A stretch of 64,000 bases of DNA from contig JALFLB010000031.1 of assembly GCA_022775045.1 (NCBI GenBank), forward strand, positions 62,001 to 126,000, read 5' to 3'. How positions within the stretch are numbered: position 1 is the stretch's first letter; every line of letters begins with the position of its first letter. The notes under the pieces are model-generated. The model did not search any database. It saw nothing but the letters and a program-made list of their open reading frames with translations, and was not told the DNA's origin. The translations under genes were made by a program, and so were the position numbers. This DNA is from Agathobacter sp. (GTDB lineage Bacteria; Bacillota; Clostridia; Lachnospirales; Lachnospiraceae). Shown one piece after another: positions 50,978 through 60,128 of the stretch.

Positions 50978-52174
50978 ATGGAAACAAATGAAATGCAGAC
51001 AGAGGCCACTGTTTCAAAAAAGCATAAGGGCGGTGCATGGAAGGTCATTGTGGCAGTTGTCCTGATCATTGGTGCTGTTGGCAGTACAACGGTATCGGTG
51101 TTTAATCTTATGACGTTAAAGTCATATATCGCAAAGCAGGAAGAGGAAGAAAATCCGGAGACTACAGAAGATTATGTTAAGATTGCCGAGTCTTACGAGA
51201 TTTTGCCTACAACGAACATTTCCGATGCCTATAAGTCTGGAGATACATCTGAACTTTCAGACAAGGAAAAAGAGACGCTTGACATGGCAAAAGCTGCCAT
51301 TAAGGAGATGAAGATTAAAGATGATATGTCAGACTTTGAGAAAGAAAAGGCAGTCTATGATTGGATGACCTCTTCGCTGCAGCAGGATCGGGGAGCGCTC
51401 ACGGTCATTCCGAGTACGCAGGAAGACTGTGATAAGCCATATGGTGTTCTGAAATATCACAATGCTGTATGTGTCGGCTATGCAACGACTTTCCGGATGT
51501 TTATGCAGATGATGGACATTGAGTGTATGGTGGAACACAATACGGAATGTTATCATTCGTGGAATCTTGTCAAGCTGGATGGAGACTGGTATATAACAGA
51601 TATTTTTTCAGATGCGGGAAATGGTAATTATGCGCATTTTAATATGACTGATTCCATGTGGGGACAGGAACAGAACTGGGATCATGATTATTTTCCGGCT
51701 GCAAACTCTTTGAAATACAATATGGCATATCAGAATAAGAAGACCGCTGATAGTGTGTATGATCTTCCAAAGGTGTTGCGTGCTGCGATGGATGAGCAGC
51801 TTGGTTCTGTGATGATTGCTTTCAAGGAGGATATTGATGATGAGGATGCACAGATTGCCAGTGCAATCGCAAGCTCGATTGACAATATTCTGATGTCAGG
51901 TTCCTATAAAAATATGCCGTATGCACTTGGCGGATACAATTGGATTCAGGACCCGGAGGGTGACAGTTATCTGTTCAATGTATCGATGGGTACGTACAAT
52001 ACAGATGCAACAGCTGGTCAGAATCTAAGTGAAAAGCAGCAAAAGAAAATAGAAAAAGCAGTCCAAAAAGCATTTGAGGGACTGACTCCAATGGACAATG
52101 GTTATAGTATGGATGGTACGTACGAAGAGGAAACCGTAATGAATGAGGCTGTGGTTGAGGAAAAAGTGAAATAG
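50978..52174 (+). CDS. Membrane-anchored transglutaminase-like protein
   Basis: This 398-residue protein has one N-terminal transmembrane helix (about 20-45) and an outer transglutaminase-core domain. The catalytic triad is C165 (AVCVGYATTF), H193 (CYHSWNLV) and D208 (WYITDIFSD). The C-terminal third (about 260-398) is unassigned and ends in a Glu-rich tail. Bacterial members often act as proteases or peptidoglycan-related enzymes rather than crosslinkers. The gene has TATAAT at about 50935 without a strong -35, AAGGAGG before the ATG, and a DUF4358 lipoprotein gene 16 bases later, which suggests a joint envelope role. Confidence 0.85.
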   Translation: METNEMQTEATVSKKHKGGAWKVIVAVVLIIGAVGSTTVSVFNLMTLKSYIAKQEEEENPETTEDYVKIAESYEILPTTNISDAYKSGDTSELSDKEKETLDMAKAAIKEMKIKDDMSDFEKEKAVYDWMTSSLQQDRGALTVIPSTQEDCDKPYGVLKYHNAVCVGYATTFRMFMQMMDIECMVEHNTECYHSWNLVKLDGDWYITDIFSDAGNGNYAHFNMTDSMWGQEQNWDHDYFPAANSLKYNMAYQNKKTADSVYDLPKVLRAAMDEQLGSVMIAFKEDIDDEDAQIASAIASSIDNILMSGSYKNMPYALGGYNWIQDPEGDSYLFNVSMGTYNTDATAGQNLSEKQQKKIEKAVQKAFEGLTPMDNGYSMDGTYEEETVMNEAVVEEKVK

Positions 52175-52190
52175 GCAGGAGAACAGGCTT

Positions 52191-52673
52191 ATGAAGAAAA
52201 TCAAAAGGATAGCGGTAATCCTGTTGCTGGTGTTTTTGTGTGGTTGTGGCAGTGATTCGGCGAAAGAGACCGTCAGTATGTATGATTTGTGCGCTACAAT
52301 GGAGGCAGCAGACAGCAGCCTTCCGGAGATGCTTTACGTGAGTAGTGAGAATGATACAGCTGATAAGCTTTTGGGGCATGTTTCGGATATGGATTATGAT
52401 AAGGTGGATTGCTTTTTTGTAAGCTATTCGAAAGAGGCAAAAGCGGATGAGATTGTTGTGATTGCAGTAAAGGATAAGGCGGATGTTAATGAGGCAAAGC
52501 AAAGTCTTGAAGAACATCGGCAGAGCCGTATCCAGTTACTTGATCAGTATGAACCGGAAGAGGTCCGGAGTTTGGAGGATGGACTGATTTTTACAAAGGA
52601 TCAATATGCGGTGCTCATAATCTGTGAAGATCCGGATTCTGTGCGCAAAGCATTTGAGGATGCTGTGGAATAG
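52191..52673 (+). CDS. DUF4358-family lipoprotein
   Basis: The 160-residue exported protein has a short signal peptide and lipobox (FLCGC, Cys about residue 19). The rest matches DUF4358, with the conserved strand-helix pattern around DYDKVDCFFVSYSKEAKADEIVVIAVKD and a helix rich in Glu and Gln. Its function is unknown. In Clostridia, DUF4358 genes often stand near envelope or acyltransferase genes; here it follows the transglutaminase-like gene in one transcript, which ends at the terminator 52689. Confidence 0.82.
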   Translation: MKKIKRIAVILLLVFLCGCGSDSAKETVSMYDLCATMEAADSSLPEMLYVSSENDTADKLLGHVSDMDYDKVDCFFVSYSKEAKADEIVVIAVKDKADVNEAKQSLEEHRQSRIQLLDQYEPEEVRSLEDGLIFTKDQYAVLIICEDPDSVRKAFEDAVE

Positions 52674-52688
52674 GATAAAAATGTTGTG

Positions 52689-52722
52689 GTGGCAGGACAA
52701 ACAGGTCCTGCCACTATTTCTA
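52689..52722 (+). terminator. Terminator after the DUF4358 gene
   Basis: GTGGCAGGAC and GTCCTGCCAC arms (52689-52698, 52705-52714) with a tail TATTTCTAT. Confidence 0.8.
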
Positions 52723-52788
52723 TGTGTATATTTTTGACTTTTTTATTGGTATTTGTAAATGGCTATGATAAAATGAACCTAAAAAGGG

Positions 52789-54411
52789 ATGGAGAAGAAA
52801 TTGAAAGAGATGCAAAAGAAAGCGTTGAGTTTGAAAAAAATATATGTGTTTATTATTTTCATAATGATCGTTTTAATCGGGATTGCTTATGCAGTCATAG
52901 ACACTCCGGGATATGAGCCCGCGAAGGGGCAAACACCAAGGGAAATCTCCGCGCAGTCGCATATGGTCAGTTCCGGGGAGTTCGATATGTATCAGTTTGT
53001 GCTTGATTCGGAAGAGGATTATGACAACTGCCTTTTGTTTTACACCAATCATCAGGAGGTTCACGTATATTCATCGGGCAAGTTGATTTATTCCCGGGAA
53101 AAGTCGGATTCTCCATTTGGCCACACAACGGGGGATATTTGGAATCAGGTTGAGATTCCGAATGGTGCAACAGTGATTACTGTTATGATTACACCGGTTT
53201 ATTCTAAAATAATTCAGAGAAATTTCCAGTTTTATCTCGGAAATTATATGGTAATGAATCAATTTATTATTCATGAATCTTTTCTGAATCTTCTGGTTTG
53301 CTTTATGATTATTCTGGTGGGCAGTTGTGCAATCATCTTTTGGCTTTTTTCAAGGCGAAGAGACAGACCGATGGACGAAGTCTTGTATTTGGGAATACTG
53401 ATTGAACTTTTGGGATTTTGGTCATTGGGAGAGAATCTTTTTGTGGTTTATATCGGACAAAATCGGGCAGCTGCTTCCTATTTTTCCCATACATGTCTGA
53501 TGTTGGCAGGTGTTCCGTTTGTACTGTTTTTCCGCAAATTTCTGCACTTGCATGATAAATATATTTATCGTATTGTGACTGGATACTGTCTGATCCAGAT
53601 GTTTGTATGTCAGATACTGCAGTTTTTCAATATTTATGATCTTAAAGAGACCACTATTTTTACCCATGTGATGATAGTTTTATGTTTTGGGTATGTGATT
53701 GGTGGGATTGGCTTGAATCTGATTCGAGGACGGCATACTAGAAAGACTATTATAAATCTTGTGGGAATTTTGATTCTTGGGATGTCTACCGGAATGGATA
53801 TGATTACCTACTATCTGGATCGTGAACATGCCAATCAGATTGGCAAATTTGGACTTCTTTTGTTCACGGTTCTTCTTGGTATTGAAACGGTACGGCAGGC
53901 ACAGAAGTATCTGGATGAAGATCGGCATTTACAGATTTACCGTGAGATGGCCATCAAGGATATGATGACGGGATGTTATAACCGGAATGCTTATGATGAG
54001 GATATCAATAAGCAAAAAGAGCAGCGACAGCTGCAGATCATTACATTTGATCTGAATGAATTAAAAAGATGTAATGACCATTATGGACATCAGGCGGGGG
54101 ATAAATATATTTGTGATGCCGCTTCAATCATTCGTGAAGTTTATGGTAAATATGGCCGGGTTTATAGAATTGGTGGAGACGAATTTTGTATTATAGCACA
54201 CAGATTATCTGAAAATCGCCTGAGAACATTGCACACACTGCTTGCCAGTGAGGTACGGGAGTATAACTGTGGCAAGCCGGTGGTAAAGATGGGCATTGCG
54301 TATGGTTGGGCCGCTTACGATGAGCAGATGGATCAGAGCATTGAAGATGTCCGTTCCAGAGCGGATGAGAAGATGTATGAAGACAAGAAGAAATTGAAGG
54401 AAGAACATTGA
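52789..54411 (+). CDS. Membrane sensor diguanylate cyclase (GGDEF)
   Basis: The 540-residue protein makes cyclic di-GMP from GTP. It has a first transmembrane helix (about 18-36), an extracytoplasmic beta domain (about 45-160), about seven helices (165-370) and a GGDEF domain with GGDEF at 462-466. DMMTGCYNRNAY begins that domain. No RxxD inhibitory site is seen just before GGDEF. The sensor half resembles the kinase at 32168: TPVY at the end of the outer domain, and DLKETxxFTH matching DLRETLYVTH. The start is unsure; ATG 52789 is close to AAAAGGG, and TTG 52801 has GGAGAAG. It overlaps the methyltransferase gene. Confidence 0.9.
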   Translation: MEKKLKEMQKKALSLKKIYVFIIFIMIVLIGIAYAVIDTPGYEPAKGQTPREISAQSHMVSSGEFDMYQFVLDSEEDYDNCLLFYTNHQEVHVYSSGKLIYSREKSDSPFGHTTGDIWNQVEIPNGATVITVMITPVYSKIIQRNFQFYLGNYMVMNQFIIHESFLNLLVCFMIILVGSCAIIFWLFSRRRDRPMDEVLYLGILIELLGFWSLGENLFVVYIGQNRAAASYFSHTCLMLAGVPFVLFFRKFLHLHDKYIYRIVTGYCLIQMFVCQILQFFNIYDLKETTIFTHVMIVLCFGYVIGGIGLNLIRGRHTRKTIINLVGILILGMSTGMDMITYYLDREHANQIGKFGLLLFTVLLGIETVRQAQKYLDEDRHLQIYREMAIKDMMTGCYNRNAYDEDINKQKEQRQLQIITFDLNELKRCNDHYGHQAGDKYICDAASIIREVYGKYGRVYRIGGDEFCIIAHRLSENRLRTLHTLLASEVREYNCGKPVVKMGIAYGWAAYDEQMDQSIEDVRSRADEKMYEDKKKLKEEH

Positions 54412-55199
54412 CAGAATTAGAAGAATATTACAATAAATTTAATGAAGAAAAACGTTTGGACAGTCGGCATGGCCGCGTGGAATATGTTACAAGCATGCAT
54501 TATATCCATGATTGTCTTGATGAACTGGCAGAAGGCAGAAGCCGGGAGGAAATTCGTATTCTGGATATTGGCGCGGGTACGGGGCGTTACAGTGTTCCAC
54601 TGGCTCAGGAAGGCTATGATGTCTCAGCTGTGGAACTGGTAAAGCATAATCTTGGACGTTTAAAGAAAAAGGGCAGCAATGTAAAGGCATATCAGGGAAA
54701 TGCCCTCAATCTGAAGCGGTTTGATGATTCTGGTTTCGATTTGACATTGTTGTTCGGACCAATGTATCATCTGCATTCCCGGGAGGACAAGCTGACAGCC
54801 CTGCGGGAAGCAAAACGTGTCACGAAAAAGGGCGGCAGGATTCTGGTTGCATATATTATGAATGAGTTCAGTGTGATTACCTATGCCTTCAAGGAGCGGC
54901 ACATTCTGGAGAGTCTGCGGGAGGGAATGCTGGATGAGAGTTATCACTGTACAGAAAAGGCCAATCCGCTCTACAGTATGGTGCGACTTGAAGATATTGA
55001 GTCATTGAATGCGGAGGCAGGACTTCATAGATATAGAATTGTTGCAGCGGATGGTGCAGCCAATTATATGAGACCTTTTTTGAATGCGCTGACAGAGGAG
55101 GAGTTTGAGGAATTTATCCGTTACCATCTGGCCACCTGTGAGAGAATGGATCTCATGGGAGCTAGTGGGCATACGGTGGATATTTTGATGAATGAGTGA
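54408..55199 (+). CDS. Class I SAM-dependent methyltransferase
   Basis: This 263-residue methyltransferase has motif I in ILDIGAGTGRYSVPLA and the acidic end of strand 2 in VSAVELV. FGPMYHLHS follows, then VTKKGGRILVAYIMNEF. The substrate is unknown. The only suitable start is TTG 54408, whose last bases overlap the TGA of the cyclase gene (TTGA), with GAAGGAAG 5 bases before. Translation is therefore coupled to the cyclase. No functional link with cyclic di-GMP is established, but co-expression is strongly implied. Confidence 0.88.
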   Translation: MTELEEYYNKFNEEKRLDSRHGRVEYVTSMHYIHDCLDELAEGRSREEIRILDIGAGTGRYSVPLAQEGYDVSAVELVKHNLGRLKKKGSNVKAYQGNALNLKRFDDSGFDLTLLFGPMYHLHSREDKLTALREAKRVTKKGGRILVAYIMNEFSVITYAFKERHILESLREGMLDESYHCTEKANPLYSMVRLEDIESLNAEAGLHRYRIVAADGAANYMRPFLNALTEEEFEEFIRYHLATCERMDLMGASGHTVDILMNE

Positions 55200-55223
55200 A
55201 TGTGCAGTGAATAAGGAGACATT

Positions 55224-56366
55224 ATGAGAAACAAAATAACTGCGGTGGTTTTCTTCGGGGCAATGCTGCTGGCAGGCTGTGAATTGCCAACGGCACTAAC
55301 GCAAACGCAGACCACTCAGGTAGATGCAGAGACGCTGGAGGTGCAGTCTGCGCAGATTCCGGAGGAGACGCAGGAACAGAAGGAAGAAACGAAGGAAACG
55401 ATCATTCAGAAGGTCACTGTTACGGCGGTGGGGGATTGTACTCTGGGAGCAACACAGACCCATGGATATGCCGGCTCTTTTCATGATTATTATGACCGCT
55501 ATGGGGAAGACTATTTTTTTGAAGGAGTGAGGGAGCTTTTTGAGACAGACGATTTTACACTGATTAATTTGGAATGTGTGCTGTCCAATTCCACGGACCG
55601 AGTAGAAAAAAAGTGGAACCTTAAGGGAAAACCGCAGTATGCTGGTATTATGACTGCAAGTTCTGTGGAGGGATGCAGCCTTGGGAACAATCATACATTT
55701 GATTATGGACAGTCAGGCCTTGATGAGACGCGGGAAATGCTGAATCAGGCCGGAATTATTTTTGGATTTAATGAGCATGTGGCAACTTATGAGACCGAAT
55801 CCGGTATTGTGATTGGAATTGTTTCAGCCAGTCAGCTTTCGGCAGATGAAGTTCATGCAAATTATATCAGAGATGGAATTAAGAAGCTGCGGGAGGAAGG
55901 CGCGGATCTTGTTATTGCAAGCTGCCATTGGGGAATAGAGGGAGATCACTATCCGAATGATTATCAACAAAAACTGGCGCATCAGATTATCGACTGGGGA
56001 GCAGATGTTCTGATTGGAACGCATCCACATGTCCTGCAGGGAGTAGAGCTATATAAAGGGAAAGTAATCTGCTACAGTCTTGGTAATTTCTGTTTTGGTG
56101 GAAACCGAAACCCGAATGATAAAGATACGGCAGTTTTTCGGCAGACATATACATTTGTTGATGGGGTGTTGCAGAGCGATATTTCTGCCGATATGATACC
56201 ATATAGCATTAGTTCGACAACTGCCAGAAATGATTTTCAGCCTACAATGGCGCAGGGGGAACGAAAGCAGTCGATTTTAGGGAAATTGAATGAATATTCT
56301 TTGCCGTACAGTGAAATCGGATTTGACAGCAATGGTAAACTAATGATAAGAGAGGGAGAAGAGTAA
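55224..56366 (+). CDS. CapA-family lipoprotein (poly-gamma-glutamate capsule-type metallophosphatase fold)
   Basis: The 380-residue lipoprotein has a lipobox LLAGC (Cys about 19) and a Gln/Glu/Thr-rich linker. The CapA/PgsA domain contains VGDCTLG, NLECVLS, GNNHTFDYG, SCHWGIEG and GTHPHVLQGVE, the metal-binding blocks of the calcineurin-like fold. In Bacillus such proteins help make or move poly-gamma-glutamate; elsewhere their role is unclear. No capB or capC is in the window, so capsule synthesis cannot be claimed. AATAAGGAG precedes the ATG. Confidence 0.9.
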   Translation: MRNKITAVVFFGAMLLAGCELPTALTQTQTTQVDAETLEVQSAQIPEETQEQKEETKETIIQKVTVTAVGDCTLGATQTHGYAGSFHDYYDRYGEDYFFEGVRELFETDDFTLINLECVLSNSTDRVEKKWNLKGKPQYAGIMTASSVEGCSLGNNHTFDYGQSGLDETREMLNQAGIIFGFNEHVATYETESGIVIGIVSASQLSADEVHANYIRDGIKKLREEGADLVIASCHWGIEGDHYPNDYQQKLAHQIIDWGADVLIGTHPHVLQGVELYKGKVICYSLGNFCFGGNRNPNDKDTAVFRQTYTFVDGVLQSDISADMIPYSISSTTARNDFQPTMAQGERKQSILGKLNEYSLPYSEIGFDSNGKLMIREGEE

Positions 56367-56422
56367 AATAGCAGGGGATGTCTATGTGGAAAAAAAGTGG
56401 GAGATATAAGAGGAATCATAAC

Positions 56423-58600
56423 ATGAATAATAATAATCCATTTTGTAAGGACTATCCGGTAACGAAAGAAATGTTTCCGATGACAGGTGGAAATGAAAAT
56501 CTTGGAGACGGATTACATCCGCTTGATCATATTGATGGATTTGATGTGCGTCCGGGATTTTTCCGAATGAACGGATCCTATCAGTCCGCAGGAGGAGTTA
56601 GTTTTACGGTCAGCTCACACGGAGCGACTAGTTGTACGTTGCTTCTGTTTCATCCAATGGATGCAGAGCCATATGCAAAAATCCGAATTCCGGAGAGTTA
56701 TCGAATCGGAGATACTTACTCGATTCTTGTGTTTGGATTAAAAATCGAGGAATTTGAATATGCATTTCAGTTTGATGGACCGTATGAACCATCAAAAGGA
56801 AATCTGTTTAATAGTGAGAATGTCATTCTGGATCCCTATGCAAAGGCGGTGACCGGGCAGAGAAAATGGGGAGAGAGACCAGAGGGTGGTAAGGATTTCG
56901 AGTATAAGGCGCGAGTTGTTAAAAGCAGCTTTGATTGGGGCAATATCGGACAGTTGAATCATCCCTTCGAGGATCTGGTTATCTATGAAACCCATGTGCG
57001 CGGATTTACAAAGGATTCCTCCTCCGGAGTAGAAGGCGGGGGGACGTTTGAGGGATTACGTCAGAAAATTCCGTATCTCAAAGATTTGGGGATCAATGCC
57101 ATCGAGCTGATGCCGATTTTTGAGTTTGATGAGATGGAAAGTGCCCGTGTGGTTGATGGGGTTCAACTTTATAACTATTGGGGATACAATACGGTATCTT
57201 TCTTTGCACCGAATACGAGCTATGCTTTCCAGGAGGAGCATAACAGGGAGGGGGATGAATTAAAACGGCTGATTCGTGAACTGAAGGAAAATGGAATCGA
57301 GGTCATCCTTGATGTGGTATTTAACCATACGGCAGAAGGAAACGAAATGGGACCGAGCTTCAGTTTTAAGGGAATTGACAACAATATTTATTATATGCTC
57401 ACGCCAGACGGTTATTATTATAACTTTAGTGGTTGTGGTAATGTCATGAACTGTAATCATCCGGTTGTTCGTCATTTTATTTTGGATTGTCTCCGCCATT
57501 GGGCGGTGGAATACAGGGTGGATGGATTTCGTTTTGATCTTGCATCCATTCTTGGAAGAGACCAGAACGGGGCACCGATGGAGAATCCGCCGATTTTGGA
57601 GGCTTTGGCATTTGATCCGGTTTTAAGTCATATGAAGCTGATTGCGGAGGCGTGGGATGCCGGTGGTTTATATCAGGTTGGGAGTTTTCCATCCTGGAAT
57701 CGCTGGGCAGAGTGGAATGGACGGTATCGCGATGATATGCGCTGTTTCCTGAAAGGAGATCCGGGATCTGCCGGGCGTGCCGTGACAAGAATTACTGGAT
57801 CTTCTGATATGTATGATCCTGTAAGCCGAGGATACAGTGCTTCAGTTAATTTCCTGACCTGTCATGACGGTTTTACTCTTTATGACCTGTATTCTTACAA
57901 TGAGAAGCATAATGAGAAAAATGGCTGGAATAATACGGACGGTGATAATAACGGTCACAGCTGGAACTGTGGTGTTGAGGGAGAGACGGATGACCCGGAA
58001 GTGGAAGGACTTCGCTGCCGTCTCATAAAAAATGCTTTTGCGGCGCTTCTGTGCAGCAGGGGACCGGCTATGTTTCTTGCAGGAGATGAGTTTTGTAATA
58101 CACAGTTTGGCAATAATAATGCATACTGTCAGGACAATATTATTTCATGGCTGGATTGGAATCGCTTGGACAAATATAAGGAAATTCATGATTTTGCCCG
58201 ATTTATGATTCATTTTCGTGCAAAACATCCGATTTTACGCAAGGACACCAAGCCGGCAGTCTGTGGATTGCCGAGTATCAGCATTCATAACGGTGAGCCG
58301 AACCGCAGCTATACAGAGTTTGATTCTCATCTGATAGGAATTATGTATGCGGGACGAAATGAGGAGGACACGGATGATGATATAGTTTTCTATGGAATGA
58401 ATTCTTTCTGGGAACCGCTTACAATGCAGCTTCCTCAGCTGCCAGCTGAATATAGATGGAAGATCGTAGCAAACACTTATTGTAAATATGAGGATGGAAA
58501 AGATTTTGAATTAGAGACGGAGCATGAGGGAACAAGAGTTGTGATTTTGCAGCGTTCCACGATTATTCTGGTTGCAGAACGTGTAACACCGGGAATATAA
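56423..58600 (+). CDS. glgX: Glycogen debranching enzyme, GlgX/isoamylase type
   Basis: The 725-residue glycoside hydrolase of family 13 cleaves alpha-1,6 branch points of glycogen. An N-terminal CBM48-like domain (about 35-140) precedes the catalytic barrel. That barrel has DVVFNHT, the nucleophile Asp in DGFRFDLAS, the acid Glu in IAEAWDAGG and the third acid in TCHDGFTL. A C-terminal beta domain follows. ATG 56423 has AGAGGA 8 bases upstream; ATG 56384 with AGGGG is an alternative that would add 13 residues. No other glycogen genes are near. Confidence 0.93.
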   Translation: MNNNNPFCKDYPVTKEMFPMTGGNENLGDGLHPLDHIDGFDVRPGFFRMNGSYQSAGGVSFTVSSHGATSCTLLLFHPMDAEPYAKIRIPESYRIGDTYSILVFGLKIEEFEYAFQFDGPYEPSKGNLFNSENVILDPYAKAVTGQRKWGERPEGGKDFEYKARVVKSSFDWGNIGQLNHPFEDLVIYETHVRGFTKDSSSGVEGGGTFEGLRQKIPYLKDLGINAIELMPIFEFDEMESARVVDGVQLYNYWGYNTVSFFAPNTSYAFQEEHNREGDELKRLIRELKENGIEVILDVVFNHTAEGNEMGPSFSFKGIDNNIYYMLTPDGYYYNFSGCGNVMNCNHPVVRHFILDCLRHWAVEYRVDGFRFDLASILGRDQNGAPMENPPILEALAFDPVLSHMKLIAEAWDAGGLYQVGSFPSWNRWAEWNGRYRDDMRCFLKGDPGSAGRAVTRITGSSDMYDPVSRGYSASVNFLTCHDGFTLYDLYSYNEKHNEKNGWNNTDGDNNGHSWNCGVEGETDDPEVEGLRCRLIKNAFAALLCSRGPAMFLAGDEFCNTQFGNNNAYCQDNIISWLDWNRLDKYKEIHDFARFMIHFRAKHPILRKDTKPAVCGLPSISIHNGEPNRSYTEFDSHLIGIMYAGRNEEDTDDDIVFYGMNSFWEPLTMQLPQLPAEYRWKIVANTYCKYEDGKDFELETEHEGTRVVILQRSTIILVAERVTPGI

Positions 58601-58610
58601 GTGATATGAT

Positions 58611-58644
58611 AAAATGCTGTCGCAGGTACTGCGGCAGCATTTTT
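58611..58644. terminator. Terminator between glgX and the XRE gene
   Basis: AAAATGCTGTCGCAG and CTGCGGCAGCATTTT arms, loop GTA, with T run on + and A/T-rich flanks on -. The stop of the minus-strand gene overlaps its end. Confidence 0.87.
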
Positions 58645-58915
58645 AGAGTGAATGATTTTTGTATGGGAATGGGTTGTCAGTGAGACCAATCAGGTAATCG
58701 GCCGAAACATCGAGGATGCGGGAAAGCCGCGCAAGATCTTCCACAGTGGGAGAACGGCGACCGGTCCGGTAACCGCTGATGGTCGATACGGATACAAACA
58801 TTTTTTGGGCCAGAGCCTGGTTGGTGATGTCACGCATCATCATGATTTGTCTCAGTCGATTGCCAAAGGTTTTGAAATTGTATTTTTCTTTGCGTTTTTT
58901 CTCTTCCGTGTGCAT
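58643..58915 (-). CDS. XRE-family helix-turn-helix regulator
   Basis: The 90-residue regulator has a Cro/C1-type helix-turn-helix (about 17-75): FGNRLRQIMMMRDITNQALAQKMFVSVSTISGYRTGRRSPTVEDLARLSRILDVSADYL in order. There is only a short tail, so no sensor domain. The protein starts with a basic stretch (EEKKRKEK). No good ribosome site is seen before ATG 58915, so a downstream start is possible. It is monocistronic, convergent with glgX. Its targets are unknown. Confidence 0.82.
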   Translation of the reverse strand: MHTEEKKRKEKYNFKTFGNRLRQIMMMRDITNQALAQKMFVSVSTISGYRTGRRSPTVEDLARLSRILDVSADYLIGLTDNPFPYKNHSL

Positions 58916-59012
58916 AAAATCAATTTTAAGATACTTAAATTGGAAAAAAACGGAAAAACGCGATTCGCATACAAATTCTTATTATACAAGAAAACCTCTT
59001 GACTTATAAGAA

Positions 59013-59744
59013 TTATATCCAGCCTCCGTCCAGTGTTAAAATCTGACCGTTTAGGTAGGTTGTCCCTTCAGCGAGGGAGAGTGCAAGTTCTGCGACTTCT
59101 GTGGGGTGTCCCATACGTCCGGCCGGAATTTCCTCTATGAGTGCAAGAAGCTCTTTCTCTGAAAAGCAGTGGTTCATATCTGTATCAATTACACCGCAGG
59201 CAATGGCATTGACCTGGATATTGCTCGGAGCCAGTTCCTTGCCGAGTGCTTTGGTAAAGGCGTTGAGACCGCCTTTACAGGCAGAATAGGCGACTTCGCA
59301 GGAAGCACCTGTGCTGCCCCAGACAGATGAAATGTTAATGATTCGTCCGGATTTGGTAGCTACCATAGAAGGTATGATGCACCGGCAGGTTGAGAATACA
59401 GATGTCAGGTTTGTTGCAACAATATGGTTCCAGTCATCAATTGTCATATCAGTTAGTAGACCTATATAAGAGATTCCGGCATTGTTGACGAGAACATCAA
59501 TTTTATGAAAATACGTAAGGGCCTGAGATATCATATGCTCAATAAAATGATAATCAGCAACGTCCCCGGTGAAGGTAAGTACCTGAATATGATATTGGTG
59601 TTGTAACTGATCTGCCAGCATCATCAGTTCTTTTTGGGAGTTGTGGCAACAGAGAACCAGATTGTAGCCCGATTTTGCAAAGGTGTGTGCGAGCGCGGCA
59701 CCAATACCGCGGGAGGCACCTGTAATAAGCGCTGTTTTGTTCAT
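59013..59744 (-). CDS. Short-chain dehydrogenase/reductase (FabG-like)
   Basis: The 243-residue NAD(P)-dependent oxidoreductase has the TGASRGIG cofactor motif near the N-terminus and NNAG about residue 90. The catalytic Ser is in ISSVWG and the Tyr-Lys pair in YSACKGG. The C-terminal LNGQILTLDGGW fits 3-oxoacyl-ACP reductase-like enzymes. An isolated copy is more likely a sugar or steroid-type reductase than the main FabG. ATG 59744 has AAAGGAGA upstream; the longer frame to 59810 runs through A/T-rich promoter sequence. Confidence 0.87.
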   Translation of the reverse strand: MNKTALITGASRGIGAALAHTFAKSGYNLVLCCHNSQKELMMLADQLQHQYHIQVLTFTGDVADYHFIEHMISQALTYFHKIDVLVNNAGISYIGLLTDMTIDDWNHIVATNLTSVFSTCRCIIPSMVATKSGRIINISSVWGSTGASCEVAYSACKGGLNAFTKALGKELAPSNIQVNAIACGVIDTDMNHCFSEKELLALIEEIPAGRMGHPTEVAELALSLAEGTTYLNGQILTLDGGWI

Positions 59745-59867
59745 AAAATCTCCTTTTAATGCTGTTCTTATCGTAAAATGATTATACTGTTTTCTAATAA
59801 AAAAATCCATAAAATTTTACTGGACAAAGAGATATAGTTGTGATATTATAATTGGGCAGTTGTAAAT

Positions 59868-59941
59868 CGGCGCGTGGCTCAGCTTGGTAGAGCGCTGCGT
59901 TCGGGACGCAGAGGTCGCAGGTTCAAATCCTGTCGCGCCGA
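59868..59941 (+). tRNA. tRNA-Pro (anticodon CGG)
   Basis: A 74-base cloverleaf is present. Acceptor arms are CGGCGCG (59868-59874) and CGCGCCG (59934-59940) with discriminator A. The D arm has GGCTCAG-type sequence, the anticodon stem is CTGCG/CGCAG with loop TTCGGGA, and the T arm is GGTTCAAATCC. The anticodon CGG reads proline codon CCG. CCA is not encoded. A terminator follows at 59991. Confidence 0.95.
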
Positions 59942-59990
59942 CTTTTCAAGGATTCCGGTACGAGATGTGTGAGAATCCTTGGCAGGGGCA

Positions 59991-60031
59991 GCCTCAGAGG
60001 TTTTCCGTTGGAAAGCTTCTGGGGTTTTTTT
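59991..60031 (+). terminator. Terminator downstream of tRNA-Pro
   Basis: CCTCAGAGGTTTTCC pairs imperfectly with GGAAAGCTTCTGGGG across GTT, followed by seven Ts. A second inverted repeat (CAAGGATTC, GAATCCTTG) lies between it and the tRNA at 59947-59981. Confidence 0.8.
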
Positions 60032-60128
60032 ATAATTGCTTTTTGCCGTGAGAGGAGATGAGGTAAGGTGCAGCAAGTTGGGTGGAACAGGTTTGGAAAG
60101 TTCCGGTACATAGGAAAGGAGAGGAATA

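Noticed and set aside
59868..60031. tRNA-Pro as an integration site of a mobile element
   Set aside because: No integrase, repeat of the tRNA 3' end or foreign gene block follows; signal peptidase I and nadA are housekeeping genes.
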